Assembly: GCA_032718475.1 (NCBI GenBank)
Contig: JAUCBJ010000182.1
Span: forward strand, 1 to 37,713
Direction of reading: 5' to 3'
From: Nemertoderma westbladi
Taxonomy: Eukaryota > Xenacoelomorpha > Nemertodermatida > Nemertodermatidae
DNA length: 37,713 bases
Shown here: one piece after another, positions 1 through 9,970 of the stretch
Position numbering within the stretch: position 1 is the first letter of the stretch
How the letters are laid out: the number at the start of each line of letters is the position of its first letter
Program-made: the position numbers and the translations under genes
The notes under the pieces: model-generated
Databases searched by the model: none
What the model saw: the letters and a program-made list of their open reading frames with translations, nothing else
Told to the model about the DNA's origin: nothing

Positions 1-416
1 CTACTGACTTTCCCCCGCCTTCCGGAATTTTCGCCGACCGACGAGACCGAATCCTCGGGGTTAACCTCGGATTCGCCCTCCTGCGGTCCCCTCCAACCCA
101 CTAATTTGATTCCCCGGGCATCGACTAAGTATGGCCCTATGTACACTACACCAGGCTCCATACCCCTACATTCCCATAGTTCAAACAGTTCGGTGGCAAC
201 CCCTCTCGCTCTCTCATCGGCTAGTTCTCCCTGCCCAAAGCGTACTAAGTAATCAAAATGTTTATTCAACTCACCTAGCCGCTTCTCTAGCTTCACCTGG
301 TCTATCTTGGCCCCTGCTTTGGCTTCCGTTAGTTGCTTCCGGGTTGCGTTGTAGGCTCGTCGGAGCCGGTCGCTGACTCCGACGTCCTCATCGCCGACAT
401 CCCCTCTATCCCACAT
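1..416 (-). pseudogene. Pao-B gag, N-terminal part, copy 1 (runs off left edge)
   Basis: The minus strand is open from an ATG at 416 to the window edge. Its product begins MWDRGDVGDEDVG and contains NKHFDYLVRF and ARGVATELFELW. The same protein, with stops and a frameshift, is encoded on the plus strand at 21160-21600, so this is a repeated coding family and not chance. I infer the N-terminal end of a gag polyprotein, because the plus-strand copy continues downstream into a recognisable Pao gag (DUF1759) segment. It lies downstream of an LTR in the same orientation (807-1414). The reading frame upstream (406-729) is shifted by one, so the true start may be further upstream with a frameshift near 411. 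The ORF continues beyond the window and the downstream domains of this copy cannot be seen. Confidence 0.6.
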
Positions 417-729
417 TGTCCGGCGTCGTACCGGCGGCCCCACCGTCGCCGTTCCGGTGGGCCATCCGTTGCCCTCGGCCTGTGGCTGGCCGCCGACATC
501 GGCACGTCGACCGCCGTCGTGTGTCGACTCGTCGACTCTTCTCTCCACTCTCGACTCGTCCTCTCGCTGTAGACGGACCATCTACCCTCTCCATTTGGAT
601 TGCCGGAGTGCATCTATCGTCGACGGATCCCGGCGTCGTGGGTCGGTACCGTCGCGTCGCGGCCTCGCGGATCGTTAGGTCAGCGTCGCCCGGGGTCCGC
701 GGCGGTGTCGTCTCTCCTTCTCGACTCAT
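406..729 (-). CDS. Possible first gag segment or leader ORF of Pao-B copy 1
   Basis: This ORF starts with an ATG at 729 (MSREGETTPPRTPGD), about 77 bases after the inner edge of the LTR at 807. That is a normal leader length for an LTR retrotransposon. It is very rich in Arg, Thr, Pro and Gly and the DNA is CpG-dense, so spurious long ORFs exist on both strands here and coding status is uncertain. It ends at a TAG about ten bases past the ATG of the better supported gag ORF, in a different frame. The likely reading is a single N-terminal gag region broken by one frameshift. The plus-strand gag copy at 21160 lacks this part because its homology starts only at the later ATG. Confidence 0.35.
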   Translation of the reverse strand: MSREGETTPPRTPGDADLTIREAATRRYRPTTPGSVDDRCTPAIQMERVDGPSTARGRVESGEKSRRVDTRRRSTCRCRRPATGRGQRMAHRNGDGGAAGTTPDNVG

Positions 730-806
730 CTCTGTCTTTACTCGGTGGCTCGGTGGCTGGCAGTTAGTTTCTATCGTTTTTCGGGCAACTGCTGGAGTCT
801 TATTAC

Positions 807-1414
807 TGTGACGGGATCCGAGAATCCCGATTTATCCCGGTTAGTCTTATCTACGCGTCCCCGCCGTGTGTGTGTGAAAAGAGTTCTGGGGTATAGTTGG
901 ATTGAGTCAGTTCTGATCTTGTCGACTGAATATAGGATATAATATGACTGATATAGAATAAAGCATAGACACAGTTGATTGAATGTGAAGGAATAAGTGT
1001 ACCGGTAAAATAGCTGAAGTGAATGGTGGCGGCAGCGGACGGTAATATAGAGTTCCCGTTCTGCCCTAACTGAACTGACTAACTGAGTGAATAAATGAGG
1101 AACAGTAACTGGTTATATATTGCACTGGTTTGGCCGTATTACATTACTCAGTGGATGCCTGCCTCCCATTGGCTAATAACCCAATTCTCGCCCTCCCATC
1201 TCTCTGGGAGTGCTTCCCCCCGCTACTGTCACTCTCTCCCTCCCGGAGGTGTAACCTCTGACCCCCGCTGTGTGTGTGTTCCTTTGGGGTTTGTCGCCCC
1301 GTTTATTGGGGTGATACGAGGTTTATTGGCAATCAACCTCGTACTCCCAATATTGCTTAAAGGCCCCGCTTGGCTAACTTTATGGGGTGGTTGGCGGAAT
1401 TGAATTCGCTAACA
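807..1414 (-). mobile_element. LTR, copy 1 (5' LTR of Pao-B copy 1)
   Basis: On the plus strand this begins TGTGACGGGATCC and ends GAATTCGCTAACA, giving TG...CA ends in either orientation. Diverged copies lie at 8880-9492 and 24033-24594 in the same orientation. Shared landmarks are ACGCGTC near the left end, ATTGGCTAATAACC or similar in the middle, a CCAATATTGCT block and a GCGGAATT inverted-repeat block near the right end. I assign the minus orientation for two reasons: gag follows it on that strand after a short leader, and copy 2 has a polypurine tract abutting its minus-strand 5' end. No polypurine tract precedes this copy, as expected for a 5' LTR. The DNA to its right codes for Pao-A gag, so this element inserted into Pao-A. 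Confidence 0.7.
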
Positions 1415-1559
1415 GAAAAACAACAATAGGACACTCAGTTAAAGGAAAAGAGGACCAAACAGCTCGAGTGCTATACATCTTCCGACGAGTTTGACAAATC
1501 ATCAGATAAATCTCGGACTTCCAGAAGCGGAAGACGCTTGGAACGAGCTGAACGCCACC
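1415..1559 (+). pseudogene. Pao-A gag fragment upstream of the SINE
   Basis: In one plus-strand frame this reads as a charged, Ser/Arg/Glu-rich segment including QLKEKRTKQLECYTSSDEF and SRSGRRLERAERH, with one in-frame TAG near 1428. It abuts the LTR on the left and the SINE on the right. The gag-like coding resumes after the SINE at about 1853. I infer that it is an N-terminal piece of the Pao-A gag disrupted by both insertions. No domain is recognisable in so short a stretch. Confidence 0.4.
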
Positions 1560-1839
1560 GCCTGCCTTGGTGTAGTGGTTGCATTGAATTCACATCTCCC
1601 ATAGGTTGTGGGTTCGATCCTCACATGGGCCAGGGCAGTTTTCGTTTCGGCACGAATGCTTTAAAGGGACCAGCCAGGGCACATCTCTGCCTTGCATCCT
1701 TAAGTGGTAGCTAAATGAGTACTGGAGTTTCCTCTGGGGAATAAAGTTCTGGGGGGACCGCACTGGAAATAAGTCGTCAGACTTTGTGAGTAATCCCTGG
1801 CCTAGCGGCCGAAGAAAATTTACTTTTACTTTTTTTTGC
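1560..1839 (+). mobile_element. tRNA-derived SINE
   Basis: The 5' part has RNA polymerase III internal promoter boxes of tRNA type: an A box TGGTGTAGTGG near 1575 and a B box GGTTCGATCC near 1611. The sequences around them form a 9-bp stem (CTGCCTTGG near 1562 with CCAGGGCAG near 1629), like an acceptor stem. The body has no ORF and ends in a T-rich tail (TTTACTTTTACTTTTTTTT). It is flanked by an imperfect duplication, CTGAACGCCACC at 1548-1559 and CTGAACTGTCACC at 1840-1852, which supports target-site duplication at insertion. It interrupts Pao-A gag. A functional tRNA gene is unlikely because the anticodon arm and T stem do not fold properly. Confidence 0.65.
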
Positions 1840-1852
1840 CTGAACTGTCACC

Positions 1853-2497
1853 TCAGCATCCCGCTAATCCCATTAAAAATCCCCTTGGACCCAAAACCGA
1901 CTCTGACTCCGACTTTTTCAAACCTGTTAACACGCCTAACAAACCTGATTCCCCGCGCGCTGGCATATTAATAAATCCTTCTAAGCCGAATATGACATCA
2001 GCGGCTAATGTAACTCAAACCAAAATAACACCCCTTGGTATTACGACAACTACTGTAGGGAGTAATCAGACTTAAAATCTGCAACTTAAAACTTCTACAG
2101 TATATAGTGAAAGATTAAACGAGTCTTCTTTATACCTGTGAGCCTGTAAATAATAAAATGAAACAATTAAATAATATCGATTTTGAATTAAATCGACTAA
2201 GTAATCAAAGGGAGATAGTGAGTGAACAAAATCAGCTACAATGGCAAGCATTAGAAAAACAACAACAACAACGGCAACAATTAATTACAGCAGCATTTAA
2301 GTTGCATGACGAAGCTGCCAATAACGAGCAATCCCAGATTGCACAACATCGTCAGCTACAAGAATTACTAAATGAATCTGTACAAGCCGCCAATGTTCTA
2401 GAGGAGCTACACCAAAAGCTGGCTAATTCTCAGGACCACTTGGCCTCTAACAAGGCCACAAGTATTCAGGAACCTAGACTCCCCTGAATATCAAAGC
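1853..2497 (+). pseudogene. Pao-A gag, N-terminal region with coiled coil
   Basis: Two plus-strand segments in different frames look coding. The first (to about 2072) is rich in Pro, Asn, Ser and Thr (NPIKNPLGPKTDSDSDFF). The second (2158-2487) is a Gln/Glu/Leu-rich heptad-like helix, including EKQQQQRQQLITAAFKL, typical of a coiled coil. It ends at a TGA, then a piggyBac-like element is inserted at TTAA 2498-2501. Coding resumes directly after that element at 5431. I infer an N-terminal gag region that once joined the DUF1759-like gag at 5431-6616. One frameshift near 2100 and the TGA at 2485 break it. Coiled-coil N-termini are common in retrotransposon gags. Confidence 0.5.
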
Positions 2498-2819
2498 TTA
2501 ACCCTATTAAACACGGGTGGTGTTTTTGTATAATTCTGAAACAAACGAAGTTAGGAATCTGAAATTTTATGACTTTTCCTTAAAATCTATTCTCTTCATA
2601 GTAGTGAAAACCGTTTTCAAAAATATTGGGTACTTTTCGAGTTATAGCACCATTTTTTAACCCTACTTTTGGCACTTTTTTTGAGACGTTTTTTGAAAAT
2701 CACATTTCATTAAATATAAATTGTAACTTCTCTACTTTTGATTTACACCGGTTTTCTGGTGTTAGAAATTGGATGGAATTCATATAAATTGATTTAGAAA
2801 TTTCAAACTTGTTTTGTTC

Positions 2820-4330
2820 GATGTGTGCCAAATTTTGGTGCCAGCACCAAATTTTGAAACAAATCAATTTTGTAAATTGATTGTTTGAAACTTGTTTTTT
2901 ACGCAATTGGGGTTTTTTGGGGTTCTGGATTCAATGAAATATATACGAGTTGCACCAAGCGTAATTAACTTGCATTTTTCGGTGCTGTGTGCAAATTTTG
3001 GTGCTAGCACGAAATTTTGAAAATCCATTCAATAGATAAAATTGCTTGTGACAATTTATGCATTTTAGAGGTTTATGGCTGTTCTGAATTCAATGGAAAA
3101 TATAATTATCGAACTAGACATCTCAAACTTGTATTTTTCGGATGTGGGTGCAAAATGTGGTGCTAGCACCAAATTTTGAAAACCATCAAATATATCAATT
3201 GATTGTGTCACCTTGTTTCTCGCGTTATACGGGTTTGTGATGGTTCTGAATTCAATGGAATCAGTAAAAATTTCTTAAGAGTTCTCAAACTTGTATTTTT
3301 CGCCGGTTTTTGAAAATTGTTTTGCCAGCACCAAATTTTGGAAAATATGCAAATTGATAAATAGATAGTATCACCTTGTTTCTTGCGTTATACGGGTTTA
3401 TGAGGGTCCTTAACCCTATTAAACCCGGGGGGGGGGGTCAATATGACCCCTCCCGTGGTTTTTTTATTATAATTCTGAAACAAACGCAGTTGGGATTCTG
3501 AAATTTTATGACTTTTCCTAAAAATCTATTGTCTTCCTAGGAGTGAAAACCGTTTTCAAAAATATTGGGTAGTTTTCGAGTTATAGCACCATTTTTTAAC
3601 CCTACTTTTGGCACTTTTTTTGAGACGTTTTTTGAAAATTACATTTCATTAAATATTAATTGTAACATCTCTATTTTTGATTTACACCGGTTTTTTGGTG
3701 TTAGCAATTAGATGGAATTCATATAAATTGATTTAGAAATTTCAAACTTGTTTTTTTCGGCGGGTGCCAAATTTTGGTGCCAGCACCAAATTTTGAAATA
3801 TGTCAATTTTGTAAATTGATTGTTAGAAACTTGTTTTTTACGCAATTGGGGTTTTTTGGGGTTCTGGTTTCGATGAAATATATACGAGTTGCACCAAGCG
3901 CATCAAACTTGTATTTTTCGGTGCTGTGTGCAAATTTTGGTGCTAGCAAAAAATTTTGAAAATCCATTCAATAGATAAAATTGCTTGTGACAATTTATTT
4001 CTTGCATTTTAGAGGTTTATGGCTGTTCTGAATTCAATGGAATATATAACTATCGAACTATACATCTCAAACTTGTATTTTTCGGAAGTGGGTGCAAAAT
4101 GTGGTGCTAGCACCAAATTTTGAAAACCATCAAATATATCAATTGATTGTGTCATCTTGTTTCTTGCGTTATACGGGTTTGTTAGGGTCCTGAATCCGAT
4201 GGAAACAATAAAAACAGCACTGGACATCGCAAACTTGTACTTTTTGGTGATGGGTACGAAATTTGGTGCTAGCACCAAAATTTGCCAAATTACGCCGAAA
4301 AATACAAGTAGCAATGATCTGGCATATTTG
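2820..4330. repeat. Internal ~210-bp tandem repeats of the TTAA elements
   Basis: Both copies contain several diverged units of roughly 200 bp. Each carries a palindromic core close to TTTTGGTGCTAGCACCAAA, followed by a block like CTTGTTTCTTGCGTTATACGG and then GGTTCTGAATTCAATGGAA. Cores can be seen near 2838, 3000, 3160, 3330, 3775, 3937, 4102 and 4270, and one more near 4880 after the inner copy. The interval covers the inner left end too, because the repeats belong to both nested copies. Repeated palindromes in the body might be transposase-binding or structural repeats; that is inference. Confidence 0.55.
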
Positions 4331-4806
4331 AAATGTATTCCATTAGAATCAGCGCCCTAGAAAACCTAAAAATGTGAATTTATAGCATCGTATAAGTGAA
4401 TTAAAAATTTTGTGTTCTAACTGAAAAGTGCTGGTTACTTGTTTTTTTCATTTTTTTCCTACGCCTAGAGGACTAAACAGCCATTTATGGTAATGATATC
4501 ATTTTTAAATATTTTCCAATGCATTTTGCGCCCCAGAAAACCTGTATTGAAAAACAATTAGCCGAAAAATGTAACTTTCAAATTTTGTGAAAATTGTGCA
4601 CTACTTGTAATTTTGGTGCTGCAATATTACCACTCCAGTACATTTTTTTGAAATTTTTTTTTTTCGGTCGGATCCAGACTAGTGATACCTACGTACAAAC
4701 AAAAAATCAGACGTTTTCGTTAATATTTGTAGATTTTAGAGGGAGGGGTCAATATGACCCCCCCCCCGGTATTTGTACAGCATTTTATAGCCCGGTACTA
4801 ATAGGG
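3414..4806. mobile_element. piggyBac-like non-autonomous element, inner copy
   Basis: This 1393-bp element starts CCCTATTAAACCCGGG, ends GGTACTAATAGGG and is flanked by TTAA at 3410-3413 and 4807-4810. Next to each end is an inverted motif GGTCAATATGACC set in a G or C run. The host around it is another copy of the same element. At the equivalent point inside the inner copy (4180-4205) the sequence reads GGGTCCTGAATCCGATGG. The outer copy reads GGGTCC, then TTAA, then the insert and TTAA, then TCTGATGG. So the outer copy had TTAA where the inner has TGAA, and the insertion duplicated it exactly. No transposase is encoded. Confidence 0.75.
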
Positions 4807-5430
4807 TTAATCTGATGGAATCAACTGTGGACTCACTGGACATCGCAAACTTGTACTTTTTGGTGATGGGTACGAAATTTGGTGCTAGCACCAAAATTTG
4901 CCAAATTACGCCGAAAAATACAAGTAGCAATGATCTGGCATATTAGAAATGTATTCCATTAGAATCAGCGCCCTCGAAAACCTGAGAATGTGAATTTATA
5001 GCATCGTATAAGTGAATTACAAATTTTGTGTTCTAACTGAAAAGTGCTGGTTACTTGTTTTTTTCATTTTTTTCCTACGCAGAGAGGACTAAACAGCCAT
5101 TTATAGTAATCATATCATTTTTAATATTTTCCAATGTATTTTGCACCCCAGAAAACCTGTATTGAAAAATAATTAGCCGAAAATATAACTTTCAAATTTT
5201 GTGAAAAATGTGCACTACTTGTAATTTTAGTGCTGCAATATAACCACCCCAGTACATTTTTTCGAAAATTTTTTTTTTCGGTCGGATCCAGACAAGTGAT
5301 ACCTACGTACAAACAAAAAATCAGACGTTTTCGTAAATATTTATAGATTTTAGAGGGGGGGGGGGTTAATATGACCCCCCCCCCCCCGGTATTTGTACAA
5401 CATTTTATAGCCCGGTACTAATAGGGTTAA

Positions 5431-6616
5431 AGAAAGCCTCTAATATAAATGGCGTTGAAGCTGAAAATATATCACGCCTTCCTATCTCACCCAATGTTAA
5501 AGGCCCTGAATACACCACAGGTACACAAAATGACACACAAAATCATAATAATGTAAATAATGTAGGCCTCTGTGATAACTCTACTTTTAACTCAATGTTT
5601 AATAGTACTATAGCTCAAGATAGTTTCACCCGCCAATTAGCGCGTACTGAAGCGCGTCAAGCTGTCAAGTTGGTGAAATTATTAAATTTAATGGAAATGA
5701 GTTCAAATGGCTTCCATTTAGAAAATATGTAAAGGATAGTATAATTAGTTCTCCATTACCAAATAGTGAGAAACTACGCTTCCTCATAGATTGCTTAGAA
5801 GGCTATCCAAAGAAATTAGCACAAAGATATATCGGACACCCACAAGGATTGGAAGAATTATGGAAACTGTTACACGCTAGATATGAAGATGAAGTGTCTA
5901 TAGCTCAATATCTATATCGAAAGTTGGTTAATCGTAAATGTGTGATAACTACAGAACTGATTGAATTCGTTGACGAGATTAAAGAAATCTGTAGACAACT
6001 AGATTGGTTGGATAAACACGTATATTATGACACCCCCATTGTAGTTGGTATGATTTCCGCAGCGCTACCTAAGGGTAGTATATCCATACGATGGGACCTC
6101 AACGTATTGAATGCACAGCTCCGTAATAAACCAGCTTTAGGTATGAAGGAATTCTTGGAATACCTCGATTATGAATCCTCATTGCTGATGATTACCCAGC
6201 GGCGCGAGCGTTACTTAGATCCGAAATCCGACAAAACAACCCCAACTAGGTGTTGGGGGCAGGTTTATCAAACTGTTCTGTCAACCTGTGAGGAGGAATC
6301 CGAAGGAAGTGAAAACTCCTATAATATCTCGGATAACCAGAAACATAGCAACCAACAGCGTAGGGGCCTGAAACAATTAAATCCGCTAATTAAATTTACG
6401 ACCTATAACGCCGGCTGTTTATTATGTAGTAAAAACTCCCATAGGCTCCCGCACTGTCCAGACTTTATTCGAAAGTCTTTGGAGAAACGAAGAGAAACTG
6501 TAACCGCTTTAAATGTATGTTTCCTGTGCTTGTGCGCTGGACACAATAGAAGCAAGTGTTATTTACGGGACACGTACAAATGTGTTAAGTGTAATGGAAA
6601 ACATCACTACCTATGA
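5431..6616 (+). pseudogene. Pao-A gag (DUF1759-like) with zinc knuckles
   Basis: Coding resumes immediately after the piggyBac-like insertion (KKASNINGVEAENISRL). It shifts frame near 5670 and then matches the Pao/BEL gag pattern (NGNEFKWLPF..., SEKLRFLIDCLEG, LEELWKLLHARYED). This is the DUF1759 capsid-like region, upstream of which the ORF lacks a clear start. The C-terminal part has Cys/His clusters suitable for nucleic-acid binding: CLLCSKNSHRLPHC, CFLCLCAGHNRSKC and CVKCNGKHH. A TGA at 6614 ends the frame inside the third knuckle, and coding continues in the protease ORF at 6625. The family's gag packages element RNA in virus-like particles. The copy is broken by at least a frameshift, a stop and the upstream insertions, so it is not functional. 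Confidence 0.7.
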
Positions 6617-6624
6617 TGCAATAA

Positions 6625-7116
6625 TTGCATCATAAGGATATAGACCCTCGTGTGGAAATAAAGATTAAATTCACCGATTATGCCCCTTATGACATGAGGG
6701 GAAGTACCAAACAGGAGTTCTATACGGACGAGTTCTCTATGGACGAGGAAAGTTGCAATAATGTAGTGGTCTGTACAGCCATCACGTATGAGCCACCATT
6801 ATGCCCAGAACAACCGATTAACAGTGACATATCATTAAAGACCTCTGACCCAAAATCGCTCGGTGTTAGAGAATTCCCCGTTTGGCAAGTTCGACTACAC
6901 TGTAACAACCGTAGCTTCATCGTAAACGCCTTGATGGATACAGGAAGTTCTGGCTCCTTTATTGATCAAGACCTTGCAGAGGAGTTATTTAGCAAGGCAG
7001 ACGGACATCCAATGAAATTAAATCTATCCGGCATAATGCAAACCTGGCAATCAGTTATACAAACTCGTTATTACAAAATTTCTTTATCTGACCCTGGTGA
7101 TATAAATGATATGTAA
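6625..7116 (+). pseudogene. Pao-A aspartic protease region (DUF1758-like)
   Basis: This segment continues the gag-pol polyprotein after the TGA at 6614. It contains ALMDTGSSGSFIDQDLAEEL, the D-T-G catalytic loop of retropepsin-type aspartic proteases as found in Pao/BEL elements (DUF1758), preceded by VWQVRLHCNNRSFIVNALMD. Such proteases cleave the polyprotein. The listed start is a TTG and is not a real initiation site; it is simply where the open frame resumes. The frame ends at 7114 and the product continues in another frame from 7106, so a frameshift is present near 7110. Confidence 0.7.
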
Positions 7117-7798
7117 ATTAAACAACATCAAGGTGGTTGCGATTAAGAACTTTACCAATAGTCAAGCACCTGTGTATAACTGGGACAACGATGACTTTGT
7201 GAAACGTAATAACATGCTGCGATATAAACTCGATCTACCTGGAGTTCGATTATTAATCGCCCAGAACGCGCCAGAGGCCCTGGAAATTTTACAAAAACTC
7301 CCTAGTTCGCCTCTGCCTTTAACCACATATGCTGGTAGAACCAGGATCGGTTGGTTCTGCACTGGCCCATCAATAAAGACTTTAAATGAAAGAATGTCTA
7401 GTGACAATATATCAACCAATCACATTCATTCAGAAAACATATCGACCAATTACATCCATTCTCCTAAACCCGGTTATGTTGTGGAAGCGGATGAATTCGC
7501 GGTGGGAGGACCCGATTTTGGGACAAAGTTTTCAAAAATTTGCGGTGAATCCAGTAAACCCAGCAACAACAATCAACCGACATCACGACTTAATACGGAC
7601 GAATATGGAGAACCCATTAACGCAGTAACCAATAACTATGTAAACAAATTGGACAGCCCAAACTCAGACCCACTTATTTCCCCCCAATTATTTCAAACTC
7701 AATCAGACTTACCTAATACTAAAGAAGGTCTATCCCCACTGATAGCCCGTGCCATGAACCATTATAGCTCATGGGATAATTATGTAGGGCTATAACTA
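7106..7798 (+). pseudogene. Pao-A pol linker between protease and RT, truncated
   Basis: The open frame continues the protease-linker part of a Pao polyprotein. RLLIAQNAPEALEIL followed by TYAGRTRIGWFCTGP matches the family pattern in which an 'IGxDxPEAL' strand precedes '(Y/T)xxxTRLGWxxxGP'. After this comes a Ser/Asn-rich linker with a short internal duplication (NISTNHIHSENISTNYIHS). The frame ends with TAA shortly after VGL at 7795. No reverse transcriptase follows, so the rest of pol has been lost or replaced by unrelated AT-rich DNA. The overlap with the upstream frame indicates a frameshift mutation rather than two genes. Confidence 0.6.
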
Positions 7799-8879
7799 CT
7801 CCACATCCAAAGAAAATAATTGACTACTATCATCCACCGTTCAAACTATAATACTATTTCAATCGACCAACCGGCCGTCCTTGTTTATTAGAACTGGCAA
7901 GGGAACGTTCTGGTAACTACGGGCAACGACGAGTTAGGCCAAGTAGTCTAACCTACAAACTTGAGTAACGTCTTATAGAAGGTTACGATTGAGTAACGTA
8001 ATTATTTGTTAGCTATTTAATATAGCATAGGTATTAGTATTAGACTACACTGCAGGTAGCAACAAAACCTACTTATGTTAATCGTACGTTGTATATGATG
8101 GTCACATGTGCAACAATTTAATTTAACAGTAAATTATTTGACTTAAAACTTAAATAATTCAAAATAAGTGACTAATTACTAACGACAATACTCAATCGTG
8201 GAAGCGGATTTGTGTGACGTTACCAGCATAGAAATATGCGAAAAATTTTCAAAAATGTTTGTATTGAATACAAATATTAAATATCGCCATAAATATTACA
8301 TAAATATTACAGTACATACTAGTGTAAAATAAGTGTGAGAGCTGAGCGTTCTAATTCCTACATTTACCAGCATGTCGCCGAACAATTTGGATTAATTAAA
8401 ACCAAAACAAGGTGTTTCACTGAAAACACAAATGATGTCTGTATAACTGTGAATGCAACCTTAGGTACAGTTTGCATTACAGAAACTCATCCTGTTATCA
8501 TGAATACACAAAACAGTGACATTCTGGTAAATATTAAATAAGTCTTTTGAACCATATTCCAGGGACTTTATCGCGGTGTGTAGTAGCTGTTTGAGTAGGG
8601 AGATGACGTTCGCCTACCCCCGTTGTAGTCATATACTCAAATAAGCACCTCTATATGTTGAAACACCCTCTTCCGATAAACGAGATTCTCGGGAACAGCA
8701 TGCGGAGATGATGGATACGATGATGGCTGATCTCACTAGTGAATCTACCGAACTCACTCTCAGAGTATGTCGCGCCGTATGGACATGTGGACGAAGAGCG
8801 GACGTAGCGTGGACGATTGAACGACGAACGCGAATCAACTTCTTTGGTCCAACCCGCGGTCCAGACTTTAATGGATGGA
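7799..8879. other. AT-rich spacer, then GC-richer presumed LTR leader (minus)
   Basis: From 7799 to about 8560 the sequence is AT-rich with no recognised gene. A 68-codon plus-strand frame at 8335-8541 has Thr/Asn-rich content and no recognisable domain; I do not call it a gene. From about 8560 to 8879 the base composition becomes GC-richer and CpG-dense. It lies directly downstream, on the minus strand, of the LTR at 8880-9492, so it is probably the leader and start of another minus-strand Pao-B copy. It does not align clearly with the leader of copy 1. Confidence 0.3.
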
Positions 8880-9492
8880 TGATCAGTGGGATCCCGACCG
8901 GGTAAGTAGACTACGCGTCACCATTTGGGATAAAATAATAGCAGTTTGTTGTTATCGCTCTGATATTCGTAATAGATAATAGCACAGTTCAATTGACAAT
9001 ATAATAGCAGTCCGGTAGTGATAATGTAATATGTAGTGATGGTGACGGCGACAGTGAAAAACATCACCGGTCTGCACTGAACTGAATGACTGAGTAAACT
9101 GATTAACTGACCGGTAATAGGATAATATATCTATTCATTCCTACATTACTTTGGTACATTACTGACCGGTAATAGGATAATATATCTATTCATTCCTACA
9201 TTACTTTGGCCTTTGTCCAGTGGATACTTTTCCCTGCTTCTTATTGGTTGATAACCTACTTCACGCCTCTCACCTCTGTGGGAGTGCTTCCCCCCCTGCT
9301 GTTGGTTACTTGCCCTCTCGAGATGGTTTGACCTCTAACCTCCCTTTGTGTGGCCTTTGGGGATTGTGTTATCCCGTTATTGGGTGTGATACGAGATTGG
9401 TTGTTATCAACCTCGTATCTCCAATATTGCTGAAAAAGGGCGCCACTTCCCAACTCTATGGGGGTAATGGAGCGGAATTGAATCCGCTCACA
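8880..9492 (-). mobile_element. LTR, copy 3
   Basis: This is a diverged copy of the LTR family at 807-1414 and 24033-24594. It shares the GGGATCC left end, the ACGCGTC block, the GGGAGTGCTTCCCCCC and CAACCTCGTA blocks, the CCAATATTGCT motif and the GCGGAATTGAATCCGCTCACA right end. The left end is less certain because it reads TGATCAGTGGGATCC rather than TGTGACGGGATCC. No polypurine tract flanks the right end, so it is more likely a 5' LTR or a solo LTR. It holds a 55-bp tandem duplication at 9107-9216. Confidence 0.65.
9107..9216. repeat. 55-bp tandem duplication inside LTR copy 3
   Basis: The segment beginning ACTGACCGGTAATAGG is present twice head to tail, with CCGGT at 9111 and again at 9166. 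The two copies look identical. The other two LTR copies have a single unit at this place, so the duplication is specific to this copy and recent. Confidence 0.85.
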
Positions 9493-9636
9493 ATGAAAGG
9501 GTTCCAAAGTAAAGCACGTATTCACACGTCTGGGTCTGTAAAACGTTTTCGGTGACGCTTACAGTCAAACCCAACCGATACACAGACATCTCTAACCTCA
9601 ATTTATTTGTGAATGCTCTGATGTTGTAAACTCACA
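9493..9636. other. Unassigned spacer
   Basis: I see nothing recognisable between the LTR and the left inverted terminus at 9637. Confidence 0.3.
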
Positions 9637-9651
9637 CCCTGCAAACATTTT

Positions 9652-9970
9652 GACGTTAATTTAACGTTAATTTACGTTAATATTCTACCATTCCAACGTT
9701 ATTTTTTAACATGCCCTTACGTTAAATTAACGTATTATTGGCCGGGGTTACTACGTTAAAAATAGACATAAATTTTACTCAAATCATATAATTAACTCAT
9801 GTCTGAAAATAACGTTAACTGCCGTATATTATGAACGTTATTTATGAACGTGCCATTACGTTAAATTAACGTATTATTGGCCGGGTTTACTACGTTAAAT
9901 AAACACATTAAAAAAATACCTCAATAATACATTAAAAAAATACGTCACCAATACGTTATTTTTGATTCAA
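9652..9970. repeat. Left subterminal repeats rich in ACGTTA
   Basis: The motif ACGTTA or its complement recurs many times here. A block including ACGTTAAATTAACGTATTAT followed by TGGCCGGG occurs twice, near 9719 and 9854. Subterminal motif clusters are typical of transposase-binding regions in DNA transposons; that role is inference. Confidence 0.6.

Larger units (their letters stand above)
2502..5426. mobile_element. piggyBac-like non-autonomous element, outer copy
   Basis: The element is bounded by TTAA at 2498-2501 and 5427-5430 and has CCCTATTA at the left end and its complement TAATAGGG at the right end. TTAA target sites with CCC...GGG termini are the hallmark of the piggyBac superfamily. 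Beside the right end is a G-run/GGTCAATATGACC-type inverted motif that also occurs at both ends of the inner copy. There is no transposase ORF, so it is non-autonomous. The interior is made of AT-rich repeats with TTTTGGTGCTAGCACCAAA palindromes. A second member of the family is inserted inside it at 3414-4806, so its own length is about 1.53 kb. It splits the Pao-A gag. Confidence 0.75.

Noticed and set aside
131-942. Several overlapping ORFs on both strands in the GC-rich left end
   Set aside because: CpG-dense DNA has few stops. Only the minus-strand frame at 1-416 is supported by a homologous copy; the others are shadows.
1560-1640. A functional tRNA gene
   Set aside because: A and B boxes are present, but the anticodon arm does not form, the T stem has a mismatch and the acceptor-like 3' strand lies too far downstream. 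It is the head of a SINE.
8335-8541. 68-codon ORF starting MRAERSNSYIYQ
   Set aside because: No recognisable domain, atypical start and AT-rich noncoding surroundings. I could not support it as a gene.
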